A DNA stretch of 49,088 nt from UBA1715 sp964346725 (GCA_964346725.1 CAYFVM010000011.1:1-49088); one strand, 5' to 3'. Shown: positions 24,254 to 33,061, counted from the first letter of the stretch. Notes: generated by a model not told the origin, from the letters alone. Program-made: numbers and translations.

Positions 24254-25516
24254 ATGAGACGGATTCTGAGTATTTTTTTGTTATTGTCATTGTTGACAGG
24301 GCGTTTGTATGCATACACGCCGTCGGAAAGTGCACAAATTTCCGTGCTTGTTTGTTCTCCAGGCGAAGAACTCTATTCTCGGTTTGGCCATGCTGCGTTT
24401 CGTTTGTTTGACACTGCGAAAAATGTAGATGCCGTCTTTGATTACGGCACGTTTATGGTTGAAAGTGTGCCTTCGTTTGTATGGAATTTTCTTACGGGGA
24501 AAATGTATTATTTGCTTGATACTCGTGGATTTCGGGAAACAGTCCAATTTTACGAAAAGGAGCGTCGCACCATCACGGAATATACATTGCTACTGACTAA
24601 AGAAGAAAAAGAAAAAATTTGCCGTCGTTTGATGCTCAATTTGGAACCCGAGAATCAAACCTATTTATACAACTTTTTTGAAGACAATTGTGCCACTCGT
24701 TTGCGTGATATTATGGTTGATGAAGTAGAAACTATCACGTGGAACGCCTCGTATGAACGGCAAACTTGGCGACAAACGGTAATAGATGCTATTGGGACTA
24801 CTTCGTGGACAAGTTTCGGGATCAATCTTGCTTTGGGAGCTCCGGCTGACACTATGGCTTCGGAATGGCAAATGATGTATTTGCCCGCAGTTTTGGAAAA
24901 ATCATGCGCTTCGGCAACACGAGCCGATGGAACAAACGTGTGCCTCTCGGCTACAACAATTATCGAACAACCAACTTTTTCTTATCCTACAGACGCCTAT
25001 TTCCAGGCCATGGTTTCTTCCGGCATATTGAGTGCTGATCCTCAGGACGAAGGAGATGCGTGGTGGGATAATTCTCCTCTTATTTTGTGGATTTTAGCAT
25101 TAGTATTTGCAGCGCAAACCGTGCGAGAATGCGTGACTAAAAAACGCTGCGTGTGGTGCGACGTGGCATTCTTTTTTGTTGTGGGTTTGGTTGGAGCAAT
25201 TATTTGGTTTCTTTCATTTTTCAGCATTCATTCGTTGGTGTTTCCTAATTATAATATTTTGTGGCTTACACCATTACATCTTTTGTTTTCCATATTCTAT
25301 ATTGTACCCAAATGGCGAGAATACACAAAGTGGTATCTCGGTTTTGCTGCCGGTATGGCCATGTTGTTTGTGCCAATATCGATGCTCATGGGACAATTTG
25401 TTCCTCCAGCTACGTGGCCGTTGTTGAGTATATTTGTGATGCGCGCAGTTTCGATGTTCGTTAGTTCTTGTTGGTTGTCCTGCAATTTTGTAGGCAAAAA
25501 AGAAAAAAAACTATAG
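24254..25516 (+). CDS. DUF4105 / Lnb-like lipoprotein N-acyltransferase family membrane protein
   Basis: A 420-residue protein. A signal peptide (SIFLLLSLLTGRLYAY) leads into a periplasmic domain of the DUF4105 (Lnb) type: SPGEELYSRFGHAAFRLFD with a candidate catalytic His46, FDYGTF, and YNFFEDNCATRLRD with Cys146. Then come five membrane helices (about 278-420): LILWILALVFAAQ, AFFFVVGLVGAIIWFLSF, LTPLHLLFSIFYIV, YLGFAAGMAMLFVPISMLM and WPLLSIFVMRAVSMFV. The soluble domain plus five-helix layout matches the Lnb family, whose Firmicutes member transfers an acyl chain within lipoproteins. The His/Cys pair is intact, so activity is plausible; specificity is inferred. Confidence 0.75.
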   Translation: MRRILSIFLLLSLLTGRLYAYTPSESAQISVLVCSPGEELYSRFGHAAFRLFDTAKNVDAVFDYGTFMVESVPSFVWNFLTGKMYYLLDTRGFRETVQFYEKERRTITEYTLLLTKEEKEKICRRLMLNLEPENQTYLYNFFEDNCATRLRDIMVDEVETITWNASYERQTWRQTVIDAIGTTSWTSFGINLALGAPADTMASEWQMMYLPAVLEKSCASATRADGTNVCLSATTIIEQPTFSYPTDAYFQAMVSSGILSADPQDEGDAWWDNSPLILWILALVFAAQTVRECVTKKRCVWCDVAFFFVVGLVGAIIWFLSFFSIHSLVFPNYNILWLTPLHLLFSIFYIVPKWREYTKWYLGFAAGMAMLFVPISMLMGQFVPPATWPLLSIFVMRAVSMFVSSCWLSCNFVGKKEKKL

Positions 25517-25543
25517 GATTTTAGTTTATTCGTATATTTCTTT

Positions 25544-25551
25544 TACTTTTG
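25544..25551 (+). promoter_or_regulatory. -7 promoter box of the nhaD-exbBD operon
   Basis: TACTTTTG lies 31 nt before the GTG start of nhaD. It is the only candidate start of transcription for the four following genes, since their junctions are too tight for further promoters. Confidence 0.55.
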
Positions 25552-25582
25552 TTGCAATTTATTAACAATTAAAAAAAAAGGT

Positions 25583-26881
25583 GTGTATTCAACATTAATG
25601 ATCGCAATCTTTGTTCTAGGGTATCTTTGTATCGCATTGGAACATCCAATTAGAATTGATAAAGCAGCTTCGGCTTTGTTGATAGGTGTATTAACATGGG
25701 CGGTTTTTATTTTGTTCGGCAACACTCCGTCTCACGAAGTTGGAGAAAAACTTGCTGAAAACTTTGGCGAAACAGCACAAACGCTTTTTTTCTTGTTTGC
25801 TGCTATGACAATTGTCGAAATTGTCGATCGTCACAATGGTTTTAAAATTATCACTGACAAAATTACTGCGAAAAGTAAAGTAAAATTGATGTGGATAATC
25901 AGTATCCTTTCTTTTTTTATGTCGGCAGTCTTGGATAATCTTACAACAACTATCGTTATCTTATCATTACTTCGTAAGTTGATTGATGACCAACATACTC
26001 GTTGGACATATGCAAGTATCGTAGTAATCGCAGCAAATGCTGGTGGTGCATGGTCTCCAATTGGTGATATTACAACTATTATGTTGTGGATTGGCGGACA
26101 AATTTCTGCTATGAAAATTATTATAGGAATTTTTATTCCAAGTTTGGTGTCAATGTTGGTTCCGTTAGCTATTTTGTCATTCACATTAAAAGGAGACGTT
26201 ATTCGTCCAAAAGAATCTAAAGAAACCGTATCTATAACTACATCAGGAGAACAAAAAGCATTATTGATTCTTGGCGTTAGTTTGTTGTTGTTCGTCCCTG
26301 TTTTTAAAACAGTTACTCACTTACCGCCGTTTATGGGTATGTTGCTAGGTTTAGGTGTTATGTGGGTTGTAACTGAATTGATGCACAAAAAGAAAAAGGA
26401 CGACGTAAAGAAACAACTTACTGTTGTCAATGTGTTGAAACGTGTTGAAACCTCTACTATATTTTTCTTCTTGGGTATTTTGACCGCTGTAGGAGCACTT
26501 GGTGCTGCTGGACAACTTGGTCTTCTTTCTGCTTGGTTAAAAGATGCAACTGGAGGCAATATTTATTTTATTAATACCGTTATTGGTGTGTTATCGTCAA
26601 TTGTAGACAATGTGCCTCTTGTGGCTGCTGCAATGGGAATGTATCCAATAGATCCTTCTGTTTTAGATTTTGCAGTTGATGGAACTTTCTGGCAAATGTT
26701 AGCGTTCTGTGCTGGAACCGGTGGTTCGATTTTGATCATAGGTTCTGCTGCGGGTGTTGCTGCAATGGGCTTAGAGAAAATTGATTTTATATGGTATTTA
26801 AAACACATCAGTTGGTTGGCATTGATTGGTTATTTTGCCGGTGTTGGTTGTATTTATTTAGAAAAAGTAATATTAGCATAA
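25583..26881 (+). CDS. nhaD: NhaD-type sodium/proton antiporter
   Basis: A 432-residue polytopic inner-membrane antiporter of the ion-transporter superfamily. The start YSTLMIAIFVLGYLCIALEH and later segments VLDNLTTTIVILSLLRKL, NAGGAWSPIGDITTIMLW, GILTAVGALGAAGQLG, SIVDNVPLVAAAMGMY and CAGTGGSILIIGSAAGVAAMG are strongly NhaD. The Asp-Asn pairs in the two discontinuous helices (LDNLTT and VDNVPL) are preserved. The frame opens with GTG at 25583; an internal ATG at 25598 is a weaker choice because it trims the conserved first helix. It leads an operon with exbB, exbD and a TonB-like gene, coupling sodium or proton balance to energised transport. Confidence 0.92.
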   Translation: MYSTLMIAIFVLGYLCIALEHPIRIDKAASALLIGVLTWAVFILFGNTPSHEVGEKLAENFGETAQTLFFLFAAMTIVEIVDRHNGFKIITDKITAKSKVKLMWIISILSFFMSAVLDNLTTTIVILSLLRKLIDDQHTRWTYASIVVIAANAGGAWSPIGDITTIMLWIGGQISAMKIIIGIFIPSLVSMLVPLAILSFTLKGDVIRPKESKETVSITTSGEQKALLILGVSLLLFVPVFKTVTHLPPFMGMLLGLGVMWVVTELMHKKKKDDVKKQLTVVNVLKRVETSTIFFFLGILTAVGALGAAGQLGLLSAWLKDATGGNIYFINTVIGVLSSIVDNVPLVAAAMGMYPIDPSVLDFAVDGTFWQMLAFCAGTGGSILIIGSAAGVAAMGLEKIDFIWYLKHISWLALIGYFAGVGCIYLEKVILA

Positions 26882-26887
26882 TATAAT

Positions 26888-27592
26888 ATGGTTTCGTTGT
26901 TGAGCATACTAGCAGATATAACGGTGGAACAAGCAGTTGCAAGTGCAGTTGCGACTCCTGCCGTTGCAGATGAACTTACGTTCTGGAATATGGCGGTTAA
27001 GGGCGGTGGGCTTATGATTGTCCTTTTGGTTTTTTCTATTGTTGCGGTCTACATTATAGTGGAACGTGCTATAGCAATTTCTCGTGCTGCTAAAGAAGAC
27101 GTGAACTTCATGAATGAGGTTAAAAATTACGTGGCGCAAGGTAAAATTCAAGAAGCACGTATTCGTTGCCAGAGTAATAATTCTCCAGTTGCTCGTATGA
27201 TTGATAAAGGAATTACTCGTATAGGTAAACCACTTGCCGATGTGCGAGAAGCTATAGAAAACGTAGGGAAATCTGAAGTTGCTAGTCTGGAAAAAGGATT
27301 ACCTATGTTGGCAACCATTTCGAGTGTGGGTCCTATGGTCGGTTTCTTGGGAACCGTACTTGGTATGATTACCGCATTCTATGATATGGCAAATGCAGGC
27401 GGAAATTTTAGCATTTCAATGCTTTCAAATGGTATATATACTGCCATGGTTACAACCGTAGCCGGTTTGATAGTAGGTGTGGTAGCAATGTTGGGATACA
27501 ATATTTTGGTGGCTCAAGTAGGCAAGGTCGTTAATATCCTTGAATTGAGAACTACTGAATTTATGGATTTGCTTAACGAACCTGTAGAATAA
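26888..27592 (+). CDS. exbB: ExbB/TolQ-family proton channel subunit
   Basis: A 234-residue inner-membrane protein forming, with ExbD, the proton-driven motor that energises TonB. The first membrane helix is GGGLMIVLLVFSIVAVYIIVERAI (about 38-60); the cytoplasmic loop includes QGKIQEARIRCQSNNSPVARMI. Two more helices, LPMLATISSVGPMVGFLGTVLGMI and MVTTVAGLIVGVVAMLGYNILV, carry the family's conserved glycines and threonines. It begins 6 nt after nhaD and is joined to exbD by TAATG (1-nt overlap). Confidence 0.93.
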   Translation: MVSLLSILADITVEQAVASAVATPAVADELTFWNMAVKGGGLMIVLLVFSIVAVYIIVERAIAISRAAKEDVNFMNEVKNYVAQGKIQEARIRCQSNNSPVARMIDKGITRIGKPLADVREAIENVGKSEVASLEKGLPMLATISSVGPMVGFLGTVLGMITAFYDMANAGGNFSISMLSNGIYTAMVTTVAGLIVGVVAMLGYNILVAQVGKVVNILELRTTEFMDLLNEPVE

Positions 27593-27981
27593 TGTCAATA
27601 GAAGCTCGAAATAAAATAGGCACAAGTTTCAATATGTCGTCAATGACCGACATTGTGTTTTTGTTGCTTATTTTCTTTATGGTAACATCCACGCAGATTG
27701 CTCCAAATGGGTTACAAGTTACGTTGCCGCAAAGTTCTTCGCAAGTAAAATTGATACCTCATGTGTCGGTATCAATCAATGCTGATGGTCAGTTTGCTGT
27801 GAATACAGATATGCTTCCTTTTGAGCAAATAGAACCACGCTTGCAGCAAGAACTTGCCGGACAAGCAGAACCGGCCATTGTGTTGCGTGTTGACAAAGAT
27901 GTGCCTACCGGCGAAACGGTTAAAATTATGGAAATAGCAAATCGTAATCGTTGGAAATTTACGTTAGCGACAAAACCTTGA
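27592..27981 (+). CDS. exbD: ExbD/TolR-family subunit
   Basis: A 129-residue single-pass protein, the second part of the Ton motor. The membrane helix MSSMTDIVFLLLIFFMVTST (about 15-34) carries the proton-carrying Asp in MTDIVF. The periplasmic domain ends VPTGETVKIMEIANRNRWKFTLAT, as expected for ExbD. The ATG overlaps the exbB stop by one base, and the TonB-like gene starts 3 nt after its stop. Confidence 0.93.
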   Translation: MSIEARNKIGTSFNMSSMTDIVFLLLIFFMVTSTQIAPNGLQVTLPQSSSQVKLIPHVSVSINADGQFAVNTDMLPFEQIEPRLQQELAGQAEPAIVLRVDKDVPTGETVKIMEIANRNRWKFTLATKP

Positions 27982-27984
27982 TAT

Positions 27985-28749
27985 ATGTCTGTATTTGATG
28001 GAGATAGAAAGTATGGAATAATAGGAACTATCGTCTTTCATGGCATAGTTGTACTCATGCTTTTGCTTTTTGGTTTCGCTCCGTCAGTTGTTGAATATCC
28101 AGAACCGGATGGCATTCTTGTTGATTTTGGTGAATTAGTTATTGGTAATGATGCCGGTGCAAACACTGCTCCAGAAGCAACATCAAATGCCCCACAACAA
28201 GCTGAAAATACAGAGGATGCCGTTGTGACTCAAACGGAAGAACCATCTATTACAATAAAGAAAAATAATACTACGGTAGAAAAAACAGAACCGACCATTT
28301 CGCCGGAAGAGGCAGAAAGAATTCGTCAAGAAGAAGAATTTAGAAAAAAAATAGATGCTCTTCGTGGGAACTTTTCGCAAGGTGGTGGAACAGGAACGGA
28401 TGGGATAGAAGGGAATTCACCTACTGGTGCAAATAGTGGTGATCCTGGAAATCCTAACGGCGGTTCGGCTCGAAATACGAAAGGAACTCCCGGAAATCCA
28501 TTGGGCAAAGGCGATGCCGTACATTTTGTAAAGCCCGAAAATACCGTCAACTGCAATAACCCTATTGATTTGTTTTTGCGTGTGAATTCTAGCGGAAATG
28601 TGGTAAAAGTAGAATTCGCAAATACCGCATTGTCGGAGCAATCTTGTATAGAAGCAGCGAAAGAAGCTGCAAAAAAAATCACATTTCCACCTGACACAAA
28701 GGACGTGCGTTATGCAAGAATAACCTATGATTACTCTATTTCCCATTAA
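27985..28749 (+). CDS. TonB/TolA-like energy-transducing protein
   Basis: A 254-residue protein with a cytoplasmic start, one membrane anchor (IIGTIVFHGIVVLMLLLFGF, about 11-30) and a proline/glutamate/glycine-rich periplasmic spacer (about 50-185; repeated TE, GNP and NGG elements). The C-terminal globular part is NNPIDLFLRVNSSGNVVKVEFANTALSEQSCIEAAKEAAKKITFPP (about 188-236). This is the TonB/TolA plan, and the gene is the third partner in the exbB-exbD operon. The C-terminal domain diverges from canonical TonB; TolA-like function is an alternative. It has two cysteines, unusual for TonB. Confidence 0.82.
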   Translation: MSVFDGDRKYGIIGTIVFHGIVVLMLLLFGFAPSVVEYPEPDGILVDFGELVIGNDAGANTAPEATSNAPQQAENTEDAVVTQTEEPSITIKKNNTTVEKTEPTISPEEAERIRQEEEFRKKIDALRGNFSQGGGTGTDGIEGNSPTGANSGDPGNPNGGSARNTKGTPGNPLGKGDAVHFVKPENTVNCNNPIDLFLRVNSSGNVVKVEFANTALSEQSCIEAAKEAAKKITFPPDTKDVRYARITYDYSISH

Positions 28750-28826
28750 GGAAGAGTATTATACATAGTTACTTGTATCTATTTATTTTTTAGACGAACA
28801 AAAGAGCAAAGTGATATGAATTATAG

Positions 28827-28834
28827 TATATTTG
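28827..28834 (+). promoter_or_regulatory. -7 promoter box of the lipoprotein-radA unit
   Basis: TATATTTG, 20 nt before the ATG at 28855. Confidence 0.55.
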
Positions 28835-28854
28835 TCAATTAAAAACCGGCGATT

Positions 28855-29256
28855 ATGAAAAAATATCTATTAATCAGTATTTCTCTCTTAATGCTTCTGT
28901 TTTCTAGTTGTGGGAAAAGGACAGAATCGAAATTGGTAGGTGAATGGAGAGTTGTTTCTGTTGGTGATTGTGGTTGGAATGAAAATGCTACATGGACATT
29001 TTATTCAGGTGGGGATTTGTCAATATATGGCGATCGTAATGTTGGTGGCACGGTAACGCAAAATGGAACCTGGGAGATATATACTCGTTCGCTCATTACT
29101 TCATATGTAAACATAGATGGTTATAGTACGTATGGTTTAAACGGCCATTGGAGAGTAGAAAAAGTTAATTCAAACAAACTTATATTGAACCGTACTGAGA
29201 ATATTGATGGAAGTACTAGTGGAGCTTTCATGCGAAGAGAGTTTGTTAAAAAATAA
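28855..29256 (+). CDS. small lipocalin-like lipoprotein
   Basis: A 133-residue lipoprotein: signal sequence MKKYLLISISLLMLLFSSC with lipobox Cys19, then a single small domain. KLVGEWRVVSVGDCGWNENATWTF, GTVTQNGTWEIYT and KLILNRTENI form the alternating strand pattern with conserved tryptophans seen in Bacteroidetes lipocalin-like domains (GxWxxxS...GTW). It is probably anchored to a membrane face; its ligand is unknown. It is followed 6 nt later by radA, so co-transcription is likely though a functional tie is not obvious. Confidence 0.8.
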   Translation: MKKYLLISISLLMLLFSSCGKRTESKLVGEWRVVSVGDCGWNENATWTFYSGGDLSIYGDRNVGGTVTQNGTWEIYTRSLITSYVNIDGYSTYGLNGHWRVEKVNSNKLILNRTENIDGSTSGAFMRREFVKK

Positions 29257-29262
29257 TTTTTT

Positions 29263-30624
29263 GTGGCAAAATCAAAAGTAGTTTTTGTTTGTCAAAATTG
29301 CGGTGCGCAATCCCCAAAGTGGATGGGTAAGTGTGGGGCATGTGGTTCGTGGAACTCATTTCAAGAAGAAATTATTCAAGCAGCAACGTCATCTATAGGA
29401 GGAAAACCCGTCCTTTCTTCTTCTAAACCTATGATTTTGTCGGAAATTAAAACCGATAGAATAGACCGAATTAAAACCGGCATCCATGAATTAGATCAGG
29501 TAGTAGGAGGAGGTATTGTTCCCGGTTCTGTTATTTTGCTGGGCGGTGAACCTGGTATTGGAAAGTCTACATTGCTACTACAAGTTGCTGTTTCGTTAGA
29601 TTTAAAAGTATTATATGTGTCGGGGGAGGAAAGCCCACAACAAATATATTTACGTGCACAACGTTTGAATGTTCCTACAAAAAACTGTTATATCTATAGT
29701 GAGACTAATGTAGCTGCCATTATTCAACAAATTAAAGATTTTCAACCGGGTTTGGTTATTATAGACTCAGTGCAAACCCTAAAACATCCCGATATAGATG
29801 CTTCACCTGGAAGTGTGTCGCAAATTCGCGAAACATCAAATCTTTTAATAGAGTTGGCAAAGCAGACGCATATTCCAATGATATTGATAGGACATATTAA
29901 TAAAGAAGGAAGCATAGCCGGACCAAAAATATTGGAACACATGGTTGACGTTGTGTTGCAATTTGAAGGTGATATGCAAAACATATATCGTATTTTGCGG
30001 AGCAATAAAAACCGTTTTGGCTCAACAGCCGAGATTGGTATTTTTGAAATGATGCAAAGTGGATTGCGCGAAGTAACAAATCCATCCGAAATAATGTTGA
30101 GTGGAAATCCTGAAAAGCTAAGTGGAGTTGCCGTTGCTTCAGTTATGGAAGGAATCCGTTCGCTTATGATAGAAGTACAAGCGTTGGTAACTACTGCAGC
30201 ATATGGTACACCGCAACGTTCAGTTAATGGTTACGATGCAAAACGCCTTAATATGCTTTTAGCTGTAATAGAAAAACGGTTAGGCGTGAAAATTTACACA
30301 AAAGATGTGTTTGTTAATATAGCTGGAGGTATTCGTGTGCAAGATCCTGCAATGGATTTAGCTGTGGTTGCTGCAATCCTTTCATCGATGTTTGATTTGT
30401 ATATCCCCAATAATTATTGTTTCGCAGGTGAAGTAGGCTTAACGGGAGAAGTGCGTTCGGTACCTCAATTGGAAAAACGTATAAAAGAAGCTGCAAAATT
30501 AGGAATAGAAAAAATGTTCGTGCCTCCGTGTGATATTGAAAATAAATCACGCTGTGAAGTGGTGCGTTGTGCTCGTATTGACAAAACATTCCGAGAAATT
30601 TTTAAGAATCCATCAAACGAATAA
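29263..30624 (+). CDS. radA: DNA repair protein RadA (Sms)
   Basis: A 453-residue RecA-like ATPase that extends recombination intermediates. An N-terminal zinc finger has C10, C13, C24 and C27. The RecA domain has Walker A GGEPGIGKSTLL (94-105), the SGEES region and the RadA-specific KNRFG motif (about 248-252). The C-terminal Lon-like domain (about 285-453) includes GGIRVQDPAMDLAVVAAILSS and ends KTFREIF. GTG at 29263 is the start, giving MAKSKVVFVCQNCG. Length and all motifs are normal. Confidence 0.97.
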   Translation: MAKSKVVFVCQNCGAQSPKWMGKCGACGSWNSFQEEIIQAATSSIGGKPVLSSSKPMILSEIKTDRIDRIKTGIHELDQVVGGGIVPGSVILLGGEPGIGKSTLLLQVAVSLDLKVLYVSGEESPQQIYLRAQRLNVPTKNCYIYSETNVAAIIQQIKDFQPGLVIIDSVQTLKHPDIDASPGSVSQIRETSNLLIELAKQTHIPMILIGHINKEGSIAGPKILEHMVDVVLQFEGDMQNIYRILRSNKNRFGSTAEIGIFEMMQSGLREVTNPSEIMLSGNPEKLSGVAVASVMEGIRSLMIEVQALVTTAAYGTPQRSVNGYDAKRLNMLLAVIEKRLGVKIYTKDVFVNIAGGIRVQDPAMDLAVVAAILSSMFDLYIPNNYCFAGEVGLTGEVRSVPQLEKRIKEAAKLGIEKMFVPPCDIENKSRCEVVRCARIDKTFREIFKNPSNE

Positions 30625-30701
30625 TTTTTTTCTCTTATGTTTCGAAATACAAATGATTTTATTACTTTTATCAAAAATTTTGACAGATAGAACTTAAAAC
30701 T

Positions 30702-31397
30702 ATGGAAGTAAAGAAAAGCGATAAGGCAAATCTTGAAGACAAACGATTTTTATTCAAAGAAATCGGTTTTGTTGTAGTGCTTTTGCTTATTTTAGGAGCA
30801 TTTGAGCTAGGAGTGTATGACACACAAACAGAACGTGCATACGGTGGCCCTATTTCAGAAGATGATATGGAAATGGTTGAGGTAACTCGAGAACCAGAAC
30901 AACCGGAACCAGAACAACCCAAGCCGGAAATTCCAGAAGAGCCACAGACAGAACCTCAAATTGTTGAAACTTCAGATACTACAGCAAAAACAGGTACCAT
31001 TAATGCCACAGATCAAGATGTAAATGCCAATATTCTTCCTCCACCAGTAATTCAGGGTCCTGAAGGTGTAGATGAAGGTACTCCACAAATTCGCGTTGAA
31101 AAAATGCCTCAATTTCCTGGTGGTATGCAAGCTTTGATGAAATTTATCGGAGATAAGTTAGTGTATCCGCAAGAAGCTGCAGATCATGAGATAGATGGGC
31201 TTGTGATTGTACAGTTTGTTGTAAATAAATCAGGAAAAGCCGTGAACCCGAAAATAATAAAATCGGTTCATCCTTTGCTTGATCAAGCTGCACTTGATGT
31301 AGTTGCGGAATTACCTATGTTCGAACCTGGAGAACAAGCTGGAGAAAAAGTCCCCGTATATTACAGGATGCCCGTTCAATTTAAAGCAGGTAAATAA
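30702..31397 (+). CDS. tonB: TonB family energy transducer
   Basis: A 231-residue protein: basic N-terminus, one membrane anchor (FLFKEIGFVVVLLLILGAFELGV), then a proline/glutamate-rich spacer (PEQPEPEQPKPEIPEEPQ, about 66-83) that spans the periplasm. The C-terminal TonB domain has FPGGMQALMKFIGDKLVYPQEA (about 141-162), then GLVIVQFVVNKSGKAVNPKIIKS and a PMFEPGEQAGEKVPVYYRMPVQF ending, the Bacteroidetes TonB pattern. It lies near frr and has no exbB or exbD of its own, so it may use the pair at 26888-27981. Confidence 0.93.
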   Translation: MEVKKSDKANLEDKRFLFKEIGFVVVLLLILGAFELGVYDTQTERAYGGPISEDDMEMVEVTREPEQPEPEQPKPEIPEEPQTEPQIVETSDTTAKTGTINATDQDVNANILPPPVIQGPEGVDEGTPQIRVEKMPQFPGGMQALMKFIGDKLVYPQEAADHEIDGLVIVQFVVNKSGKAVNPKIIKSVHPLLDQAALDVVAELPMFEPGEQAGEKVPVYYRMPVQFKAGK

Positions 31398-31402
31398 TTT
31401 TT

Positions 31403-31963
31403 ATGGAAGAACTTGAATTAGTTATAGAAGACACCAATGACCGAATGAGGGCTCCATTGTCGCGTCTAGATAGTGAATTGTCAAAACTTCGTGCGGGTAA
31501 AGCATCTCCTGTTATGTTAGAATCCGTTAAAGTTGATTATTATGGAACAATGTCTCCATTGAGTCAAATAGCCAACATAAATACTCCAGATGCTCGTACT
31601 TTAGTTGTACAACCTTGGGAGAAAAAAATGATTGACCCAATAGAAAAAGCAATTCTAGCTGCAAATTTGGGGTTGACTCCAATCAACGATGGCGTTATGA
31701 TTCGTATCAACATTCCAATTTTAACAGAGGAGCGTCGTAAAGAGTTATGCAAGCAAGTTCGTTCTGAGGCAGAAACCTCAAAGGTTGTTATTCGTAATAT
31801 CCGTCGAGATGCTAACGAAATGTTGAAGAAATTGCAAAAAGACGGTTTAGCAGAAGACGTAGCCAAAGATGGCGAAGCTCAAATTCAAAAAATCATTGAT
31901 GGTGCTATTGCTAAAATTGACGAGAAAACAGCAGCAAAAGAAGCTGATATAATGAAAATTTAG
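31403..31963 (+). CDS. frr: ribosome recycling factor
   Basis: A 186-residue factor that splits post-termination ribosomes with EF-G. The signatures are SRLDSELSKLRAGKASPVMLESVKVDYYG (about 20-48), PLSQIANI and the ARTLVVQPWEKKMI stretch, and LTEERRKELCKQVRSEAETSKVVIRNIRRDA (about 108-138). The length is typical. It follows tonB by 5 nt and ends the transcription unit just before a strong hairpin. Confidence 0.98.
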   Translation: MEELELVIEDTNDRMRAPLSRLDSELSKLRAGKASPVMLESVKVDYYGTMSPLSQIANINTPDARTLVVQPWEKKMIDPIEKAILAANLGLTPINDGVMIRINIPILTEERRKELCKQVRSEAETSKVVIRNIRRDANEMLKKLQKDGLAEDVAKDGEAQIQKIIDGAIAKIDEKTAAKEADIMKI

Positions 31964-31983
31964 GAAGAAGAATTTTTATATAC

Positions 31984-32019
31984 AAAATCCCGAAGGAAGT
32001 AATTCTTTCGGGATTTTTT
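31984..32019. terminator. strong terminator between convergent frr and murB
   Basis: An 11-bp stem, AAAATCCCGAA (31984-31994) with TTCGGGATTTT (32007-32017), has a 12-nt loop and continues into T residues. The A run on the other side gives a U tract for the reverse strand as well, so it probably works in both directions for frr (+) and murB (-). Confidence 0.85.
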
Positions 32020-32039
32020 GTTTTGTATCTCTTCTGAGT

Positions 32040-33044
32040 TTATAGAAAAATAACCTCGGGAACAATCTCTATTCCATAGGTTTTGTAAACAGCATTTTGA
32101 ATATGTTTTGCTAATTCCACCACATCGTTTCCTGTAGCATTTCCGGCATTGGTAAGCACAAGTGCTTGTTTGGGGTGAACTCTTGCGTTGCCATGTTGGA
32201 ATCCTTTGAGCCCGAGCGAATCAATGAGCCAGCCGGCGGCAACTTTTACCGTATTGTTTGGCGCAGGGTAAAGTACCATTTCGGGATACGCTTTCTTGAG
32301 TTCGTTTGCTTTCTCTGTCGAAATAATAGGGTTTTTGAAAAAACTTCCGGCACTGCCAATCTCTTTTGGGTCCGGAAGTTTCTCTTTGCGCACCGCAATA
32401 ATGCCATCACGCACGGTTTGCAATGTTGCGTGATCTTTGTCTATCACGTTTGCCAAACTGCCGTAATTGAGGTTAAATGGAGCCTCTTTTTGCAACTGGT
32501 ATACAACGCTTTTTACAATGTATTTGTCTGCTTCTTCGTGTTTGAAAATGCTGTCGCGGTAGCCAAACTTGCATTCCTCTTTGGTAAAAATTCGTGTGCT
32601 TTGGTCTGCTATTGCAATGCAATGCACTTCGGAAATTACATCTTTTGCTTCAGCTCCGTATGCACCAATATTTTGTACCGGGCTTGCACCAACGCATCCG
32701 GGAATAAACGATAAATTTTCCACTCCGTGCAAATTGTGTGAAACCGCCCATTCTACAAAGTCGTCCCAAACCTCACCGGCAGCGGCTTTTACAAAAACAT
32801 CATTGCCTTGTTCTTTAATTATTGAAATACCTTTCGTTTCGGGATGAATAATAGTTCCTTCGAAATCGTTGGTAAAGAGTTCGTTGCTTCCTCCACCAAG
32901 GATAAAAAACGGCACATCTTTTCGAAAATCATTTTTGAGAAAAGCTGTTAATTCGTTGTCGTAGGTGTATGAAAAGAACACGTCGGCTTTGGCTTCAATT
33001 CCAAACGTGTTGAATTTTTGCAAAGAAAAATTGTTGTATTGCAT
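32040..33044 (-). CDS. murB: UDP-N-acetylmuramate dehydrogenase
   Basis: A 334-residue FAD enzyme reducing UDP-GlcNAc-enolpyruvate to UDP-MurNAc in peptidoglycan precursor synthesis. FAD-site motifs are FNTFGIEAKA near the start and FFILGGGSNELFTNDFEGTII (about 50-70). The active-site serine lies in PKEIGSAGSFFKNPII, and later GWLIDSLGLKGFQHGNARVHPKQALVLTNAG carries the substrate-side residues. ATG 33044 is chosen because the promoter box lies 18 nt above it; a longer frame would overlap the divergent gene. Confidence 0.97.
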   Translation of the reverse strand: MQYNNFSLQKFNTFGIEAKADVFFSYTYDNELTAFLKNDFRKDVPFFILGGGSNELFTNDFEGTIIHPETKGISIIKEQGNDVFVKAAAGEVWDDFVEWAVSHNLHGVENLSFIPGCVGASPVQNIGAYGAEAKDVISEVHCIAIADQSTRIFTKEECKFGYRDSIFKHEEADKYIVKSVVYQLQKEAPFNLNYGSLANVIDKDHATLQTVRDGIIAVRKEKLPDPKEIGSAGSFFKNPIISTEKANELKKAYPEMVLYPAPNNTVKVAAGWLIDSLGLKGFQHGNARVHPKQALVLTNAGNATGNDVVELAKHIQNAVYKTYGIEIVPEVIFL

Positions 33045-33061
33045 TGTTTCCTTATTTTTAT

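Noticed and set aside
28750..28854. Possible small RNA or terminator between the TonB-like and lipoprotein genes
   Set aside because: No stable stem with a T run is visible; the spacer is explained by the TATATTTG box.
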